Shown one piece after another: positions 8,667 to 16,405 of a stretch of DNA of 64,000 bases (position 1 is the first letter of the stretch; each line of letters opens with the position of its first letter). Below the pieces are notes generated by a model. That model ran no database searches and had not been told where the DNA came from. It saw nothing but the letters and a program-made list of their open reading frames with translations. The DNA is from Acidobacteriota bacterium. GTDB lineage: Bacteria; Acidobacteriota; Terriglobia; Bryobacterales; Bryobacteraceae. The translations under genes were made by a program, and so were the position numbers. The stretch spans positions 124,001 through 188,000 of the forward strand of contig JAFKEE010000020.1 of assembly GCA_017307505.1 (NCBI GenBank). The letters run 5' to 3'.

Positions 8667-9224
8667 TCACTCCGCGCCTGGCACCGGACCGCGAACCACC
8701 GGCGCCAGAATCTCCTTCAGCAAATCCAAACCCGTGTACACCCGGGACTTGATGGTCGATGCCGGACAATCGAGGATCTCGGCGATCTCATCAAACTTGA
8801 ACCCTTCGTAAACCTTGAGGATCACCGCTTCCCGCTGTTCCGAGGACAGCCGGGCGAGCGCCGACTCTACCGCCAGCGTCACCTCCACGGGCGCCATCCT
8901 CCGCCCCGCCACCACACCCACCGCCTGGTCGACCAGTTCATCCTCCGGCCGCTGCCGCCGCAGGTGGCTCATCGCCTCGTTGTGCGCGATTCGGTACAGC
9001 CACGGGCCGAAGCGGGCCGGGTCGTCCAGCTTCGCAAGGTGTTGATACGCCTTGAGAAACACGTCCTGGCAAAGGTCCTGGGCATCTTCCGAGTGGGAGG
9101 TGAGCCGCAACAGGTAGTTGTACATCTTCGTCTCCCAACGGGAAACGAGCGCGTTGTAGGCATCCACCTTGCCCTTGCGGGCACGCAGCACCAGGTCGCG
9201 GTCTTCCACTTCTCGGAATATCAA
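8667..9224 (-). CDS. ECF-family RNA polymerase sigma factor (RpoE-like)
   Basis: A 185-residue sigma-70 family factor with region 2 (AYNALVSRWETKMYNYLLRL, then DAQDLCQDVFLKAYQHL, the core-binding and -10 contact helices) and region 4 (LSSEQREAVILKVYEGF, FDEIAEILDCPASTIKSRV, the -35 binding HTH). Regions 1 and 3 are absent, as in ECF factors. The start is a TTG at 9224, preceded on the minus strand by a GGGAGA sequence; no ATG or GTG lies in frame upstream before the sequence becomes implausible. It heads an operon with its anti-sigma factor and the gsp genes, so it probably controls its own operon, possibly secretion. Confidence 0.92.
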   Translation of the reverse strand: MIFREVEDRDLVLRARKGKVDAYNALVSRWETKMYNYLLRLTSHSEDAQDLCQDVFLKAYQHLAKLDDPARFGPWLYRIAHNEAMSHLRRQRPEDELVDQAVGVVAGRRMAPVEVTLAVESALARLSSEQREAVILKVYEGFKFDEIAEILDCPASTIKSRVYTGLDLLKEILAPVVRGPVPGAE

Positions 9225-9760
9225 TTCCAGGTCTCCCTGGCCATTGTTCCTGAACCTTTCCTCTGAAGCAAAGACGATTCCTGTGGCGAAAAAGACGGAG
9301 AGATCCCCGGGATAGTAGCCCCCGTCCGGCGCCGGGTTTGGGGGCTAGTGCCTCAAATTGAGACTATCTCACTGTTTCTAAAGGACAAACCAGCAGATCC
9401 GGGCCCTTGGATAGTCCTGGGGTGGGTTTACCGCTCCCATCTCGAACAGACCGGAAATACGTTCCCGACAGGATACGCATCTTCCGGACATCCGTTCACA
9501 CTAGACACATGCTCGGCTGGCTCACCTTTGGGAGTGGCCGGCGCACTGGGTTCCTCTGAAGGTTGTGACCACCTTCATCCAGGCGTCTGCAAATCCTGAG
9601 CCGGCCGAGGAGGGTAATCTCACGGATCTCGACCCCCGGGAAGCGTGTAGAGAAAGTCCGCTTTCGGGTAAGATCCGCGCTATCTTACACGAGCTGGCCG
9701 TTCCGGCGTTGGACGACCGCTGGAACGGCCGGGGCCGGTGCTCCTCCGCCGGCCCCCATC
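9225..9760. other. Gene-free stretch of 536 bases with several inverted repeats
   Basis: No convincing protein gene. Small open frames (for example 9348-9599, plus strand) have no recognisable protein character and no ribosome binding site. A perfect 8-base inverted repeat, TAGCCCCC at 9316-9323 and GGGGGCTA at 9340-9347, lies about 90 bases upstream of the sigma gene start and could be a terminator or operator. The part closest to the WYL regulator gene holds a cluster of hairpins listed separately. The promoter of the sigma/T2SS operon should lie in the left part, but I could not identify it. Confidence 0.5.
9557..9757. ncRNA. Cluster of perfect hairpins, candidate structured RNA (strand undetermined)
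   Basis: Five perfect inverted repeats follow each other: TGAAGGT 9557-9563 with ACCTTCA 9571-9577; GAAAG 9652-9656 with CTTTC 9661-9665 around a four-base loop; GTAAGAT 9668-9674 with ATCTTAC 9682-9688; GGCCGTTCC 9696-9704 with GGAACGGCC 9722-9730; GGGGCCGG 9731-9738 with CCGGCCCC 9749-9756. The last four are almost contiguous. The final pair ends 4 bases from the WYL regulator stop, so part of it may simply end that transcript, though no T-run is present. It matches no RNA family that I recognise. Confidence 0.25.
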
Positions 9761-10714
9761 CTATTGACTGGCCCGCTCCAGACGGGCCGCCAGGCTGCGG
9801 ACCTGCTCCTTCAACTCCTCTGGCTCCTGAATCTCGAAATCCACACTCAGCAGCGATAGGTGAATTGCCAGCGCCCCCAGAGAATGCGCGCCCGTTGCCA
9901 GGACGCATCGCTCCGCCCCCTCCGGTTCGAGCACCCCGACCGTCGGCGGAATCAGTTCCCTCATACTCTCCATTGGAGCGTGCAGGAGCACCCGGGCGCG
10001 GTGTGTGTACGGAGCCAGCGAAACCGAGCGCGCCACATACGCCGGGAATCCGCCCTCCGGCGGGCGTCGCGCCTTAAACCGCGCTCCACGAGTGAGTTTC
10101 GAGCCGATGCGATCAACCCGGAAGGTCCGCCAGTCGGACCGTGTCAGATCCCAGGCCACCAGATACCAGCGGAAACCGGTTGGCACCAGGCAGTGCGGTT
10201 CCACATTCCTGGTGGTTGCCACGCCCAGATGGTCGCGGTACTCAAACCCTGCCCCCTCCTGGTCCCGGCAGCAGGCGGCCAAGGCGGCCAGCAGGCTTGC
10301 ATCCACCTGCGGACCGGTTTTCGACAAAGGCTCAATAAACGAAGTCAGGGCCGCCACCCGGCGCCGCAAGCGGCTCGGCAGGACCTGCTCCAGTTTGGCC
10401 AGGGCTCGAACCGACGACTCCGCGATACCCGCTACCGACCCGCTGGCCGCCGTCCGCAAACCCACCGCGACCGCGACTGCCTCGTCATCGTCCAGCAACA
10501 GTGGTGGCAGCGACGCACCGGACCCCAACTGGTAGCCGCCTGCCGCCCCCGAAGCGGAATGCACCGGATAGCCGAGCGACCGCAGCCGGTCGACGTCCCT
10601 CCGCAACGTGCGGTCTGTCACATCCAGCCGGTCGCAAAGCTCGGCACCAGTCCAGTTCCGGCGGATCTGGAATAAAGAGAGAAGACGAAGCAACCGCGCC
10701 GAAGTCTGTAACAT
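9761..10714 (-). CDS. YafY-type HTH/WYL transcriptional regulator
   Basis: A 317-residue regulator. An N-terminal DeoR-like HTH occupies about residues 5-60 (LLRLLSLFQIRRNWTGAEL, DVTDRTLRRDVDRLRSLGYPV, then AAGGYQLG), and a WYL ligand-sensing domain covers about 130-225 with GFRWYLVAWDLTRSDWRTFRVDRI as its core. A WCX-like C-terminal part follows. WYL proteins sense small ligands or nucleic acids and usually act on neighbouring genes. It is transcribed away from the DinB-like gene, and an 8-base palindrome between them is a good candidate for its operator. Confidence 0.88.
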   Translation of the reverse strand: MLQTSARLLRLLSLFQIRRNWTGAELCDRLDVTDRTLRRDVDRLRSLGYPVHSASGAAGGYQLGSGASLPPLLLDDDEAVAVAVGLRTAASGSVAGIAESSVRALAKLEQVLPSRLRRRVAALTSFIEPLSKTGPQVDASLLAALAACCRDQEGAGFEYRDHLGVATTRNVEPHCLVPTGFRWYLVAWDLTRSDWRTFRVDRIGSKLTRGARFKARRPPEGGFPAYVARSVSLAPYTHRARVLLHAPMESMRELIPPTVGVLEPEGAERCVLATGAHSLGALAIHLSLLSVDFEIQEPEELKEQVRSLAARLERASQ

Positions 10715-10733
10715 AGCTCCAGTGTGTCACTCT

Positions 10734-10756
10734 TTGCGGACCGAAACTGTCCGCAA
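10734..10756. promoter_or_regulatory. Perfect palindrome between the WYL regulator and the DinB-like gene
   Basis: TTGCGGAC at 10734-10741 and GTCCGCAA at 10749-10756, separated by 7 bases. It lies 20 bases upstream of the regulator start and 39 upstream of the DinB-like start, where a shared divergent operator would be expected. Centre-to-centre arm spacing of 15 bases is compatible with a dimeric HTH protein reading one face of DNA. Binding by the adjacent WYL regulator is inferred, not shown. Confidence 0.5.
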
Positions 10757-10794
10757 TGGCCGTTATTCTTGGCCTGTCGAAACAAGGAGGCCGC

Positions 10795-11301
10795 ATGCAA
10801 TTGACTGGACTATTTCTGGAAGAACTCGAGCGCGAAGCCAGCGCGACCCGGCGCGTCCTGGAGCGGGTACCCGAGGGCCGCTCAGACTGGAAACCTCACG
10901 AGAAGTCGATGCCGCTGGGTCAACTCGCCACGCTGGTGGCAACCATGCCCATGTGGATCGCCCTGATGTTGAACCAGGATTTCCTGGACCTGCGTCCTCC
11001 GGGCGGGCCCGAGTATAAGACTCCGGAACGGCATACCCGTGCTGAACTCCTCTCCGCCCTGGACGATTCGGTCGCGCAAGCCAAATCGGCTCTGGCCGCC
11101 ACCAGCGAGGACCATCTACTCACCAACTGGCAGTTCCGCATCGCCGGGAACGTGGTCAGCGACCTGCCGCGCCGCCAGATGATCCGCGATGCGGTCTTCC
11201 AGCACATGGCCCATCACCGCGGGCAGTTGACGGTGTACCTGCGGTTGAACGAAGCCAAAGTCCCTGCAATCTACGGGCCTACGGCCGACGAACCCTTCTG
11301 A
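10795..11301 (+). CDS. DinB/YfiT-family metal-binding protein
   Basis: A 168-residue protein with the four-helix DinB layout: MQLTGLFLEELEREASATRRVLERVPE at the start, a middle helix pair around LGQLATLVATMPMWIALML, and the C-terminal motif FQHMAHHRGQLTVYLR, which supplies metal-binding histidines. Family members include thiol-dependent transferases and proteins of unknown role. The ATG at 10795 is chosen because a strong AAGGAGG lies just upstream; an in-frame ATG at 10756 would start inside the palindrome. It is paired with the divergent WYL regulator, an arrangement common for YafY/DinB pairs. Confidence 0.85.
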   Translation: MQLTGLFLEELEREASATRRVLERVPEGRSDWKPHEKSMPLGQLATLVATMPMWIALMLNQDFLDLRPPGGPEYKTPERHTRAELLSALDDSVAQAKSALAATSEDHLLTNWQFRIAGNVVSDLPRRQMIRDAVFQHMAHHRGQLTVYLRLNEAKVPAIYGPTADEPF

Positions 11302-11347
11302 GCATCATTCCGGGGGGCTCCGCTACCATAGAGGCTGAGGAGCCCTC

Positions 11348-12625
11348 CTGAGCACGCTGTATCCGGATTCCGTTCGATTCCTTTACGCCCTGGGCAACGA
11401 GTACAAAACCATCAAACTCGGCCTGGAGCGGATTACTACGCTCCTGGAGGCCCTGGGCAGCCCACACCGCGCTGGCCGTTTCATCCATGTGGCCGGCACC
11501 AACGGTAAAGGTTCGACCTGCGCCATGATCGAACGCGTCCTGCGCGAGGACGGCGTGCGCACGGGTCTCTACACCTCCCCCCATCTCGTTGAGCCAACAG
11601 AGAGAATCCGGGTGAATGGCGTCCCGGCCACCCAGCAGGAGTTCGCCGCCGCCTTCACGGAAGTGCACGAAACGGCGGAGCGCCTGCTGCGCGACGGCGC
11701 CATCGACATGCACCCCACCTATTTCGAGACGGTGACGGCCATGGCGTTCCTGCATTTTCGCAACGCCGGAGCAGAAGTCACGATTCTCGAAACCGGGATG
11801 GGCGGCCGCCTCGACGCCACGAACGTCGTCGACCCGCTGCTTTCCGTCATCACCCCGGTCGATTTCGACCACGAGAAGTTCCTGGGCAACACCATCCCCC
11901 AAATCGCCTTCGAGAAGGCGGGCATCATCAAGCCGGGCCGGCCGGTGGTCGTCTCACGCCAGCATCCGGAAGCCATGCAGGTGCTGGAGCAGCGCGCCGC
12001 CGGGCTGGGCGCCCCGCTGTTGCGCGCCTCCGAGTGGCGGGTGGATCACATGGCTTTGCACGCCTATGGCAGCCGTTTCCATGCCGCGAAGTCCGGCCGC
12101 GGCGTCGACATCGAGTGCCCTCTCATTGGCGCGCATCAGGTGGAAAATGCGCTGACCGCCGTTTCGGCCCTGCATCAGCTCGACTACGCTCCGGAAGTGA
12201 TTAGTAAAGGCTTGGCCAAGACCGTCTGGCCCGGCCGGCTGGAACGCGTCCGCCAGCAGCCGGATCTTTTCCTGGACGGCGCCCACAATCCCGCGGGAGC
12301 CCGGGCCCTGGCCGGCTACCTGCGCCACTTCCACCACGGCAAGCGCATCTGGATGGTCTTCGGAGCCATGCGGGACAAAGACTTGCACGTCATCGGCCCC
12401 ATGCTGTTCCCGCTCGCCACCGAGTTGATCTTCACCACCCCGAACCAGGCTCGCGCCTTTCAGGCAGAAGAGATCCGCGCAATATCCGGCGAATCGAGGG
12501 CCCGTGTCGCGCCCGCCCCGAAGGACGCCCTGGCTCTGCTCGATGCCGCCGCGCCGGAGGACGTCCTGCTGCTCACCGGCTCCCTGTACCTGGTGGGCGA
12601 GGTCCGAGCCCTGCTCATGGGATAA
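11348..12625 (+). CDS. folC: Folylpolyglutamate/dihydrofolate synthase FolC, apparent CTG start
   Basis: A 425-residue Mur-ligase-type enzyme that adds glutamate to (dihydro)folate. It shows the conserved start SVRFLYALGNEYKTIKLGLERI, the ATP loop HVAGTNGKGSTCAMIERV, YTSPHLVEPTERI, FEKAGIIKPG and LDGAHNPAGARAL. The conserved homology begins well before the first ATG/GTG/TTG in frame (a GTG at 11489, inside the P-loop strand). The frame is closed at 11336. The only possible initiators between are CTG codons; the one at 11348 follows GAGGAG (11337-11342) by 5 bases and is the best candidate. A sequencing error is the alternative. Other folate genes lie at 45-47 kb. Confidence 0.85.
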   Translation: MSTLYPDSVRFLYALGNEYKTIKLGLERITTLLEALGSPHRAGRFIHVAGTNGKGSTCAMIERVLREDGVRTGLYTSPHLVEPTERIRVNGVPATQQEFAAAFTEVHETAERLLRDGAIDMHPTYFETVTAMAFLHFRNAGAEVTILETGMGGRLDATNVVDPLLSVITPVDFDHEKFLGNTIPQIAFEKAGIIKPGRPVVVSRQHPEAMQVLEQRAAGLGAPLLRASEWRVDHMALHAYGSRFHAAKSGRGVDIECPLIGAHQVENALTAVSALHQLDYAPEVISKGLAKTVWPGRLERVRQQPDLFLDGAHNPAGARALAGYLRHFHHGKRIWMVFGAMRDKDLHVIGPMLFPLATELIFTTPNQARAFQAEEIRAISGESRARVAPAPKDALALLDAAAPEDVLLLTGSLYLVGEVRALLMG

Positions 12626-12664
12626 TCGGGATTCGGCATTGCCTCGTTTTCGCGTTGAAGTGGG

Positions 12665-13393
12665 ATGACGTTGAGCTACCTGATTGCGGTGCTGGTGCGG
12701 GCACCACTCATAATCCTGTCCACCATTGTGATGGGCTCCATCAGCCTGGTCGTGGCGCTGTGGGATACCGAGGGCCGGAAGCAACTGGCCGTCGCCCGCG
12801 CCTGGGCCCGCTCCCTGCTGTGGTTCGCCGGCGCCAAAGTGCGTGTGGTCGGCGCGGAAAAGCTGGCCCGCGACGTCAGCTATGTCGTCTGCCCCAATCA
12901 TGTCAGCTACTTCGACACGCCCGTCCTGCTTACCCACGTCCTGGTGAACTTTCGCTTCCTGGCCAAGAAGGAGCTCTTCGCCATTCCCTTCCTCGGCGGC
13001 CACCTCAAACGCGCCGGGAACATCAGCGTGCCGCTGGAAGATCCGCGCGGAGCGTTGAAAGTCCTGAGCGCCGCCGGCAAAGCGATGAAAGAGCGTGGTC
13101 TCTCGATGCTGGTGTTTCCGGAAGGCGGCCGCTCGGAAACAGGTGACCTCACGGAGTTCAAGGACGGCGCGGCTTATCTCGCCATCAAAGGCGGAGTGCC
13201 GGTTGTGCCGGTAGCCATCATCGGAGTTCGCGACATCCTGCCCATGCACTCCCACCACGTGAAGCCCGGACAGGTCACGCTGCGCATCGGCGATCCCATC
13301 CCCACCGAGGGTCTCAGCAGCTCGGCGCGGACAGAGCTAACAGCCAGGATTTACAATGAAATCCTCGCCATGCAGCGTCTGGGACACTCCTGA
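12665..13393 (+). CDS. plsC: 1-acyl-sn-glycerol-3-phosphate acyltransferase (PlsC family)
   Basis: A 242-residue membrane-associated acyltransferase that makes phosphatidic acid from lysophosphatidic acid and an acyl donor. It has an N-terminal hydrophobic helix (LIAVLVRAPLIILSTIVMGS), the catalytic motif I NHVSYFD (NHxxxxD), motif II around FLAKKELFAIPFLG, and motif III FPEGGRS, followed by VPVVPVAI (motif IV). Length is normal for PlsC. It lies 39 bases after folC and 2 bases before the amidohydrolase gene, so the three may be co-transcribed. The exact acyl acceptor cannot be told from sequence. Confidence 0.9.
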   Translation: MTLSYLIAVLVRAPLIILSTIVMGSISLVVALWDTEGRKQLAVARAWARSLLWFAGAKVRVVGAEKLARDVSYVVCPNHVSYFDTPVLLTHVLVNFRFLAKKELFAIPFLGGHLKRAGNISVPLEDPRGALKVLSAAGKAMKERGLSMLVFPEGGRSETGDLTEFKDGAAYLAIKGGVPVVPVAIIGVRDILPMHSHHVKPGQVTLRIGDPIPTEGLSSSARTELTARIYNEILAMQRLGHS

Positions 13394-13395
13394 AA

Positions 13396-14487
13396 ATGAA
13401 CTATAGATCTCTGCTCTTCCTCCTGCTGCCGGCAGGCCTGGCCGCGCAGTCGGCCACGAGTTCGATGGATATTCGCGAGTACGAGCCGAAGTCGTCGCTG
13501 GTCGTGCCGCAGCATCCCAGGACCCGGGCCAAGTATCCCTTCATCGATGTCCACAATCACCAGAACTTCCCCATGTCCGCCGATGCCTACAGGAAGCTGG
13601 TCGCCGACATGGATAGCCTCAACCTGCAGGTGATGGTGAACCTCAGCGGCCGCTACGGCGACAGGCTGAAATCGGCGGTGGAGAGCGAAAGAGCAGCAGC
13701 ACCCGGGCGGTTCATGGTCTTCGCCAACCTGGACTTTTCGAATATCGACGACCCCGGCTACGGCAAACGGGCCGCCGCCCAACTCGAGCAGGATGTGAAG
13801 AACGGCGCCGTCGGCCTCAAGTTCTTTAAACAGTTCGGCATGGATATGAAGGACGGGAAAGGTGAGCGGATTCACGTCGACGATCCGCGCTTCGACGCCG
13901 CCTTCGAAACCTGTGCCCGGCTCAAGATTCCGGTGCTCATTCACACCGCCGAGCCGAAGCAGTTCTGGGACCCCATCGACAAACACAACGAGCGCTGGAT
14001 CGAGATGATGGAGATGCCCGGCCGCCGCCGCTCCAACGGCAGTACTGCCTCGTGGGAGACGCTCATCGGCGAGCAGCACAACCTCTTCCGCCGCCATCCC
14101 AAGACGATCTTCATCAACGCCCACCTGGGCTGGCTGGGCGGCGACCTGGCCCAACTGGGCAAACTGATGGACGAGTGCCCGAATATGTACACGGAAATCG
14201 GAGCCGTGCTGGCCGAACTCGGCCGGCAGCCGCGCGCGGCCAAAGCCTGGTTCATCAAGTATCAGGACCGCGTCCTGTTCGGCAAGGACTCCTGGAATCC
14301 GCAGGAGTACCACACCTACTTCCGGGTGCTGGAGACGGAAGACGAGTACTTTCCCTACTACCGCAAGCGGCACGCCTTCTGGTCGATGTACGGTCTCGGA
14401 CTACCCGACGAAGTGCTAAAGAAGCTCTATTACAAGAACGCGCTCCGCCTGATTCCGAGCATCGATCCGAAACCGTTCCCGAAATAA
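13396..14487 (+). CDS. Exported amidohydrolase-family (TIM-barrel) metal hydrolase
   Basis: A 363-residue protein with a short signal peptide (MNYRSLLFLLLPAGLAAQ). The amidohydrolase-2 fold shows FIDVHNHQNFP (HxH-like metal ligands near strand 1), VGLKFFKQFG, IPVLIHTAEP (strand 5 His), INAHLGWLGG (strand 6 His) and VLFGKDSW (strand 8 Asp), in the right order for a single-domain hydrolase or decarboxylase of this superfamily. The substrate is unknown. It starts 2 bases after plsC, but an exported hydrolase has no obvious link to lipid synthesis, so the coupling may be chance. Confidence 0.83.
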   Translation: MNYRSLLFLLLPAGLAAQSATSSMDIREYEPKSSLVVPQHPRTRAKYPFIDVHNHQNFPMSADAYRKLVADMDSLNLQVMVNLSGRYGDRLKSAVESERAAAPGRFMVFANLDFSNIDDPGYGKRAAAQLEQDVKNGAVGLKFFKQFGMDMKDGKGERIHVDDPRFDAAFETCARLKIPVLIHTAEPKQFWDPIDKHNERWIEMMEMPGRRRSNGSTASWETLIGEQHNLFRRHPKTIFINAHLGWLGGDLAQLGKLMDECPNMYTEIGAVLAELGRQPRAAKAWFIKYQDRVLFGKDSWNPQEYHTYFRVLETEDEYFPYYRKRHAFWSMYGLGLPDEVLKKLYYKNALRLIPSIDPKPFPK

Positions 14488-14520
14488 CGCATCCGGCCGC
14501 CACGAAGCGGGCCCGGCCTG

Positions 14521-14551
14521 TAGTCGAAACGGGGCGTCCGCGGGTCATTAG
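14521..14551 (+). promoter_or_regulatory. TAGTCGAAAC motif upstream of the first propeller gene
   Basis: TAGTCGAAAC at 14521-14530, then 17 bases, then TTAG at 14548-14551, 13 bases before the ATG. The same arrangement occurs at 16364-16393 upstream of the second propeller gene with a 16-base gap. GTCGAAAC resembles the GAAC-type -35 elements of ECF sigma factors, so it may be a promoter, but it may also be conserved only because the whole unit was duplicated. Confidence 0.35.
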
Positions 14552-14564
14552 GAAGAGTGCTCTC

Positions 14565-16187
14565 ATGCCGGCGTCTCTTTCTGCCCGAATTCTGGTTTGT
14601 TCAATCCTGCTCGGTCTCCCCGCGGAGGCCCAATTCGAAAACCTTGCCGTGGATGGCAGCGCATCCAAAGTCTGGTTCAGTTCCCAGCTGCGCCTGAAGG
14701 GCAGCGAAGGTCCACCGGTTCCGCTGCTCTACCAGGCTGGCGCGGAAGGTCCTGTCCTGTTCCTCGATCCTCCAGATCCGGACTCGGTCGTCTCGTTGCG
14801 AATGAACCAGGTCAGCGACGACGGCGATGTCCTTTGCTGGACCACCCTGCGGCTGCTGCAGTTCTTCTCCTCCAAGCAACGTGTCCAGCCGAAAATCGGA
14901 ATGCCCATCACGACCGTGCCGGAGACCGTGGTCCATCGCAATAGCGACAGCCAGGAGTGGACCTTCTCCGGCGAAGCCGCATTGAGCCGCAATGGCCGCT
15001 GGGTCTGGACTTCGTCCCGCGTGCTCGATCTGCTGACCGGCCAGACCTATGACGTGGCGCCCACATTCCGGGTCGCCTCCGGCATCTCGGATGAAGGCGA
15101 TGCCGTCGTCGTCCAGGAGACCAACCTGATAGGCCTGCTGCGGCCCGGTGGCCAGTTTCGGGCTCTGCCGGAAAGCGTACGATCCGCCCGGGTTATCCTG
15201 ATGGACCGTCACGCCTCCACCCTCGTCTGGAGCACCGGCAGTTCCGCCCTGGATGAGGGCCAGATCCGGAAACTGGATGTAGCCACCGGCGCCATCACTG
15301 TGCTGGTGGAGAACTGCCCGTTCTGCGAACCGCTGCAGCTTTCCGGCGACGGCCGCCGCGTTGTGGTGGCCACGCGCTCGTTGGAGGAAACAGGCGGGGT
15401 GTGGGTGCTGGACACCTTCAGTCTGGAACGTACCGCCCTGGCCGCCGGCTATGCAGCCGATGCGGTTCTCACCAGCTCCGGCCAGACCGTCTGCTACACC
15501 GGCAACGAGGGCCGGCTGCAATGCCGCGACCTGGAATCGGGCGAGGTACGCGAGCTGATCGGGAAGACCCCGCAAGTGACCCAGTGGCCCGATTCGACCG
15601 ACTTCTTCCCTGCCCCCGGCAGCCGCTATACGGTGAGAGGTGGAGGCCTCGAGGGCGCCGCGGTTTCGGTGAACGATCTGCCGGCAACCGTAGCCTCCTC
15701 CTCCAACACGGCCATCACGTTCCTGGTCCCGGAGGCCGCCGAGCCCGGGGAGGCCCGGTTCTCCTTCGATCAGGAGCACAGTCCCTTCCACTCTTCGCTG
15801 ACCCGCGAACTACGAGCCATCGCTCCGCGCGTGATCAAGCTCAGCGAGATCCCTGGAGCGGAAGCCATCGGATGGCTGCCCTTCCTGGAAAACGGCACAA
15901 GCGGCGGACTGGCTGGCGAGTTCGACCCGCTCCATCCGGGCGAGGTGGTCTGGATCCACATGGTGGGCCTGGGGCGCGACCCGTCTCTGGTGAGGTGGTA
16001 CTGGCAGGATTGGATCGGCGGACCGCTCCGGGACGTCGCTGCTGAGGAGATCACGAAAGACGACGGCTGGTATACCGTGAAGATTCGCATCCCGCAAACC
16101 GCGCCCAGCGGGATCTCGGTAATTGTGGGCCAATCACCCTGGGACCCGTCCATCGCGGCCAGTGTGGAGATTCCGGTGGTGCTCTGA
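14565..16187 (+). CDS. Secreted beta-propeller-like protein with C-terminal Ig-like part, copy 1
   Basis: A 540-residue exported protein (signal peptide MPASLSARILVCSILLGLP, cleavage near AEAQ). Residues about 25-350 show repeated blade-like strands (SDEGDAVVVQETNLIGLLRPGG; LSGDGRRVVVATRS; SSGQTVCYTGNEGRLQCRDL), reminiscent of TolB/PD40 propellers. The C-terminal 180 residues look like IPT/TIG or Solibacter-type Ig domains (YTVRGGGLEGAAVSVND, ITFLVPEAAEPG, VVWIHMVGLGRDPS). A CPFC motif sits in one blade. The gene is followed by a close paralogue at 16406-18022. Function unknown; a surface or binding protein is the simplest guess. Confidence 0.82.
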   Translation: MPASLSARILVCSILLGLPAEAQFENLAVDGSASKVWFSSQLRLKGSEGPPVPLLYQAGAEGPVLFLDPPDPDSVVSLRMNQVSDDGDVLCWTTLRLLQFFSSKQRVQPKIGMPITTVPETVVHRNSDSQEWTFSGEAALSRNGRWVWTSSRVLDLLTGQTYDVAPTFRVASGISDEGDAVVVQETNLIGLLRPGGQFRALPESVRSARVILMDRHASTLVWSTGSSALDEGQIRKLDVATGAITVLVENCPFCEPLQLSGDGRRVVVATRSLEETGGVWVLDTFSLERTALAAGYAADAVLTSSGQTVCYTGNEGRLQCRDLESGEVRELIGKTPQVTQWPDSTDFFPAPGSRYTVRGGGLEGAAVSVNDLPATVASSSNTAITFLVPEAAEPGEARFSFDQEHSPFHSSLTRELRAIAPRVIKLSEIPGAEAIGWLPFLENGTSGGLAGEFDPLHPGEVVWIHMVGLGRDPSLVRWYWQDWIGGPLRDVAAEEITKDDGWYTVKIRIPQTAPSGISVIVGQSPWDPSIAASVEIPVVL

Positions 16188-16193
16188 AGCGTT

Positions 16194-16340
16194 GAGCTTT
16201 CAGCCGTCAGCTATCAGCTTTCAGCTTGGAAATGTCTGCCGCCGAAGCGCAGCGACGACGCAGTCTCGCGGGCAAACGACCGCCTAGAATCGGCGGCTTA
16301 CTCAAGCTGAAAGCTGAGCGCTGATCGCTGAAAGCTGCTG
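16194..16340. repeat. Palindromic repeat with heptad-built stem, copy 1
   Basis: Left arm about 16194-16227 is a run of TCAGC-type heptads (AGCTTTCAGCCGTCAGCTAT...). The right arm, 16304-16337, is its near-perfect reverse complement (AAGCTGAAAGCTGAGCGCTG...). About 76 bases lie between, including AAATGTC. As RNA or single-stranded DNA it would form a long stem. It starts 7 bases after the stop of the first propeller gene; a diverged copy lies in the same place after the second gene. Confidence 0.8.
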
Positions 16341-16363
16341 TCTGAAAACTCGCTCCCGCACTG

Positions 16364-16393
16364 TAGTCGAAACTCAGAATGCGCGACTCTTAG
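16364..16393 (+). promoter_or_regulatory. TAGTCGAAAC motif upstream of the second propeller gene
   Basis: TAGTCGAAAC at 16364-16373 and TTAG at 16390-16393, 12 bases before the ATG; it has nearly the same layout as the motif at 14521-14551. The bases between differ between the two copies while the ends are kept, which hints at function beyond simple shared ancestry. Confidence 0.35.
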
Positions 16394-16405
16394 AAGTGAG
16401 TCGTC

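Noticed and set aside
9348-9599. An 83-codon open frame in the gap before the WYL regulator
   Set aside because: No ribosome binding site, odd composition, and overlap with inverted repeats; no sign of coding.
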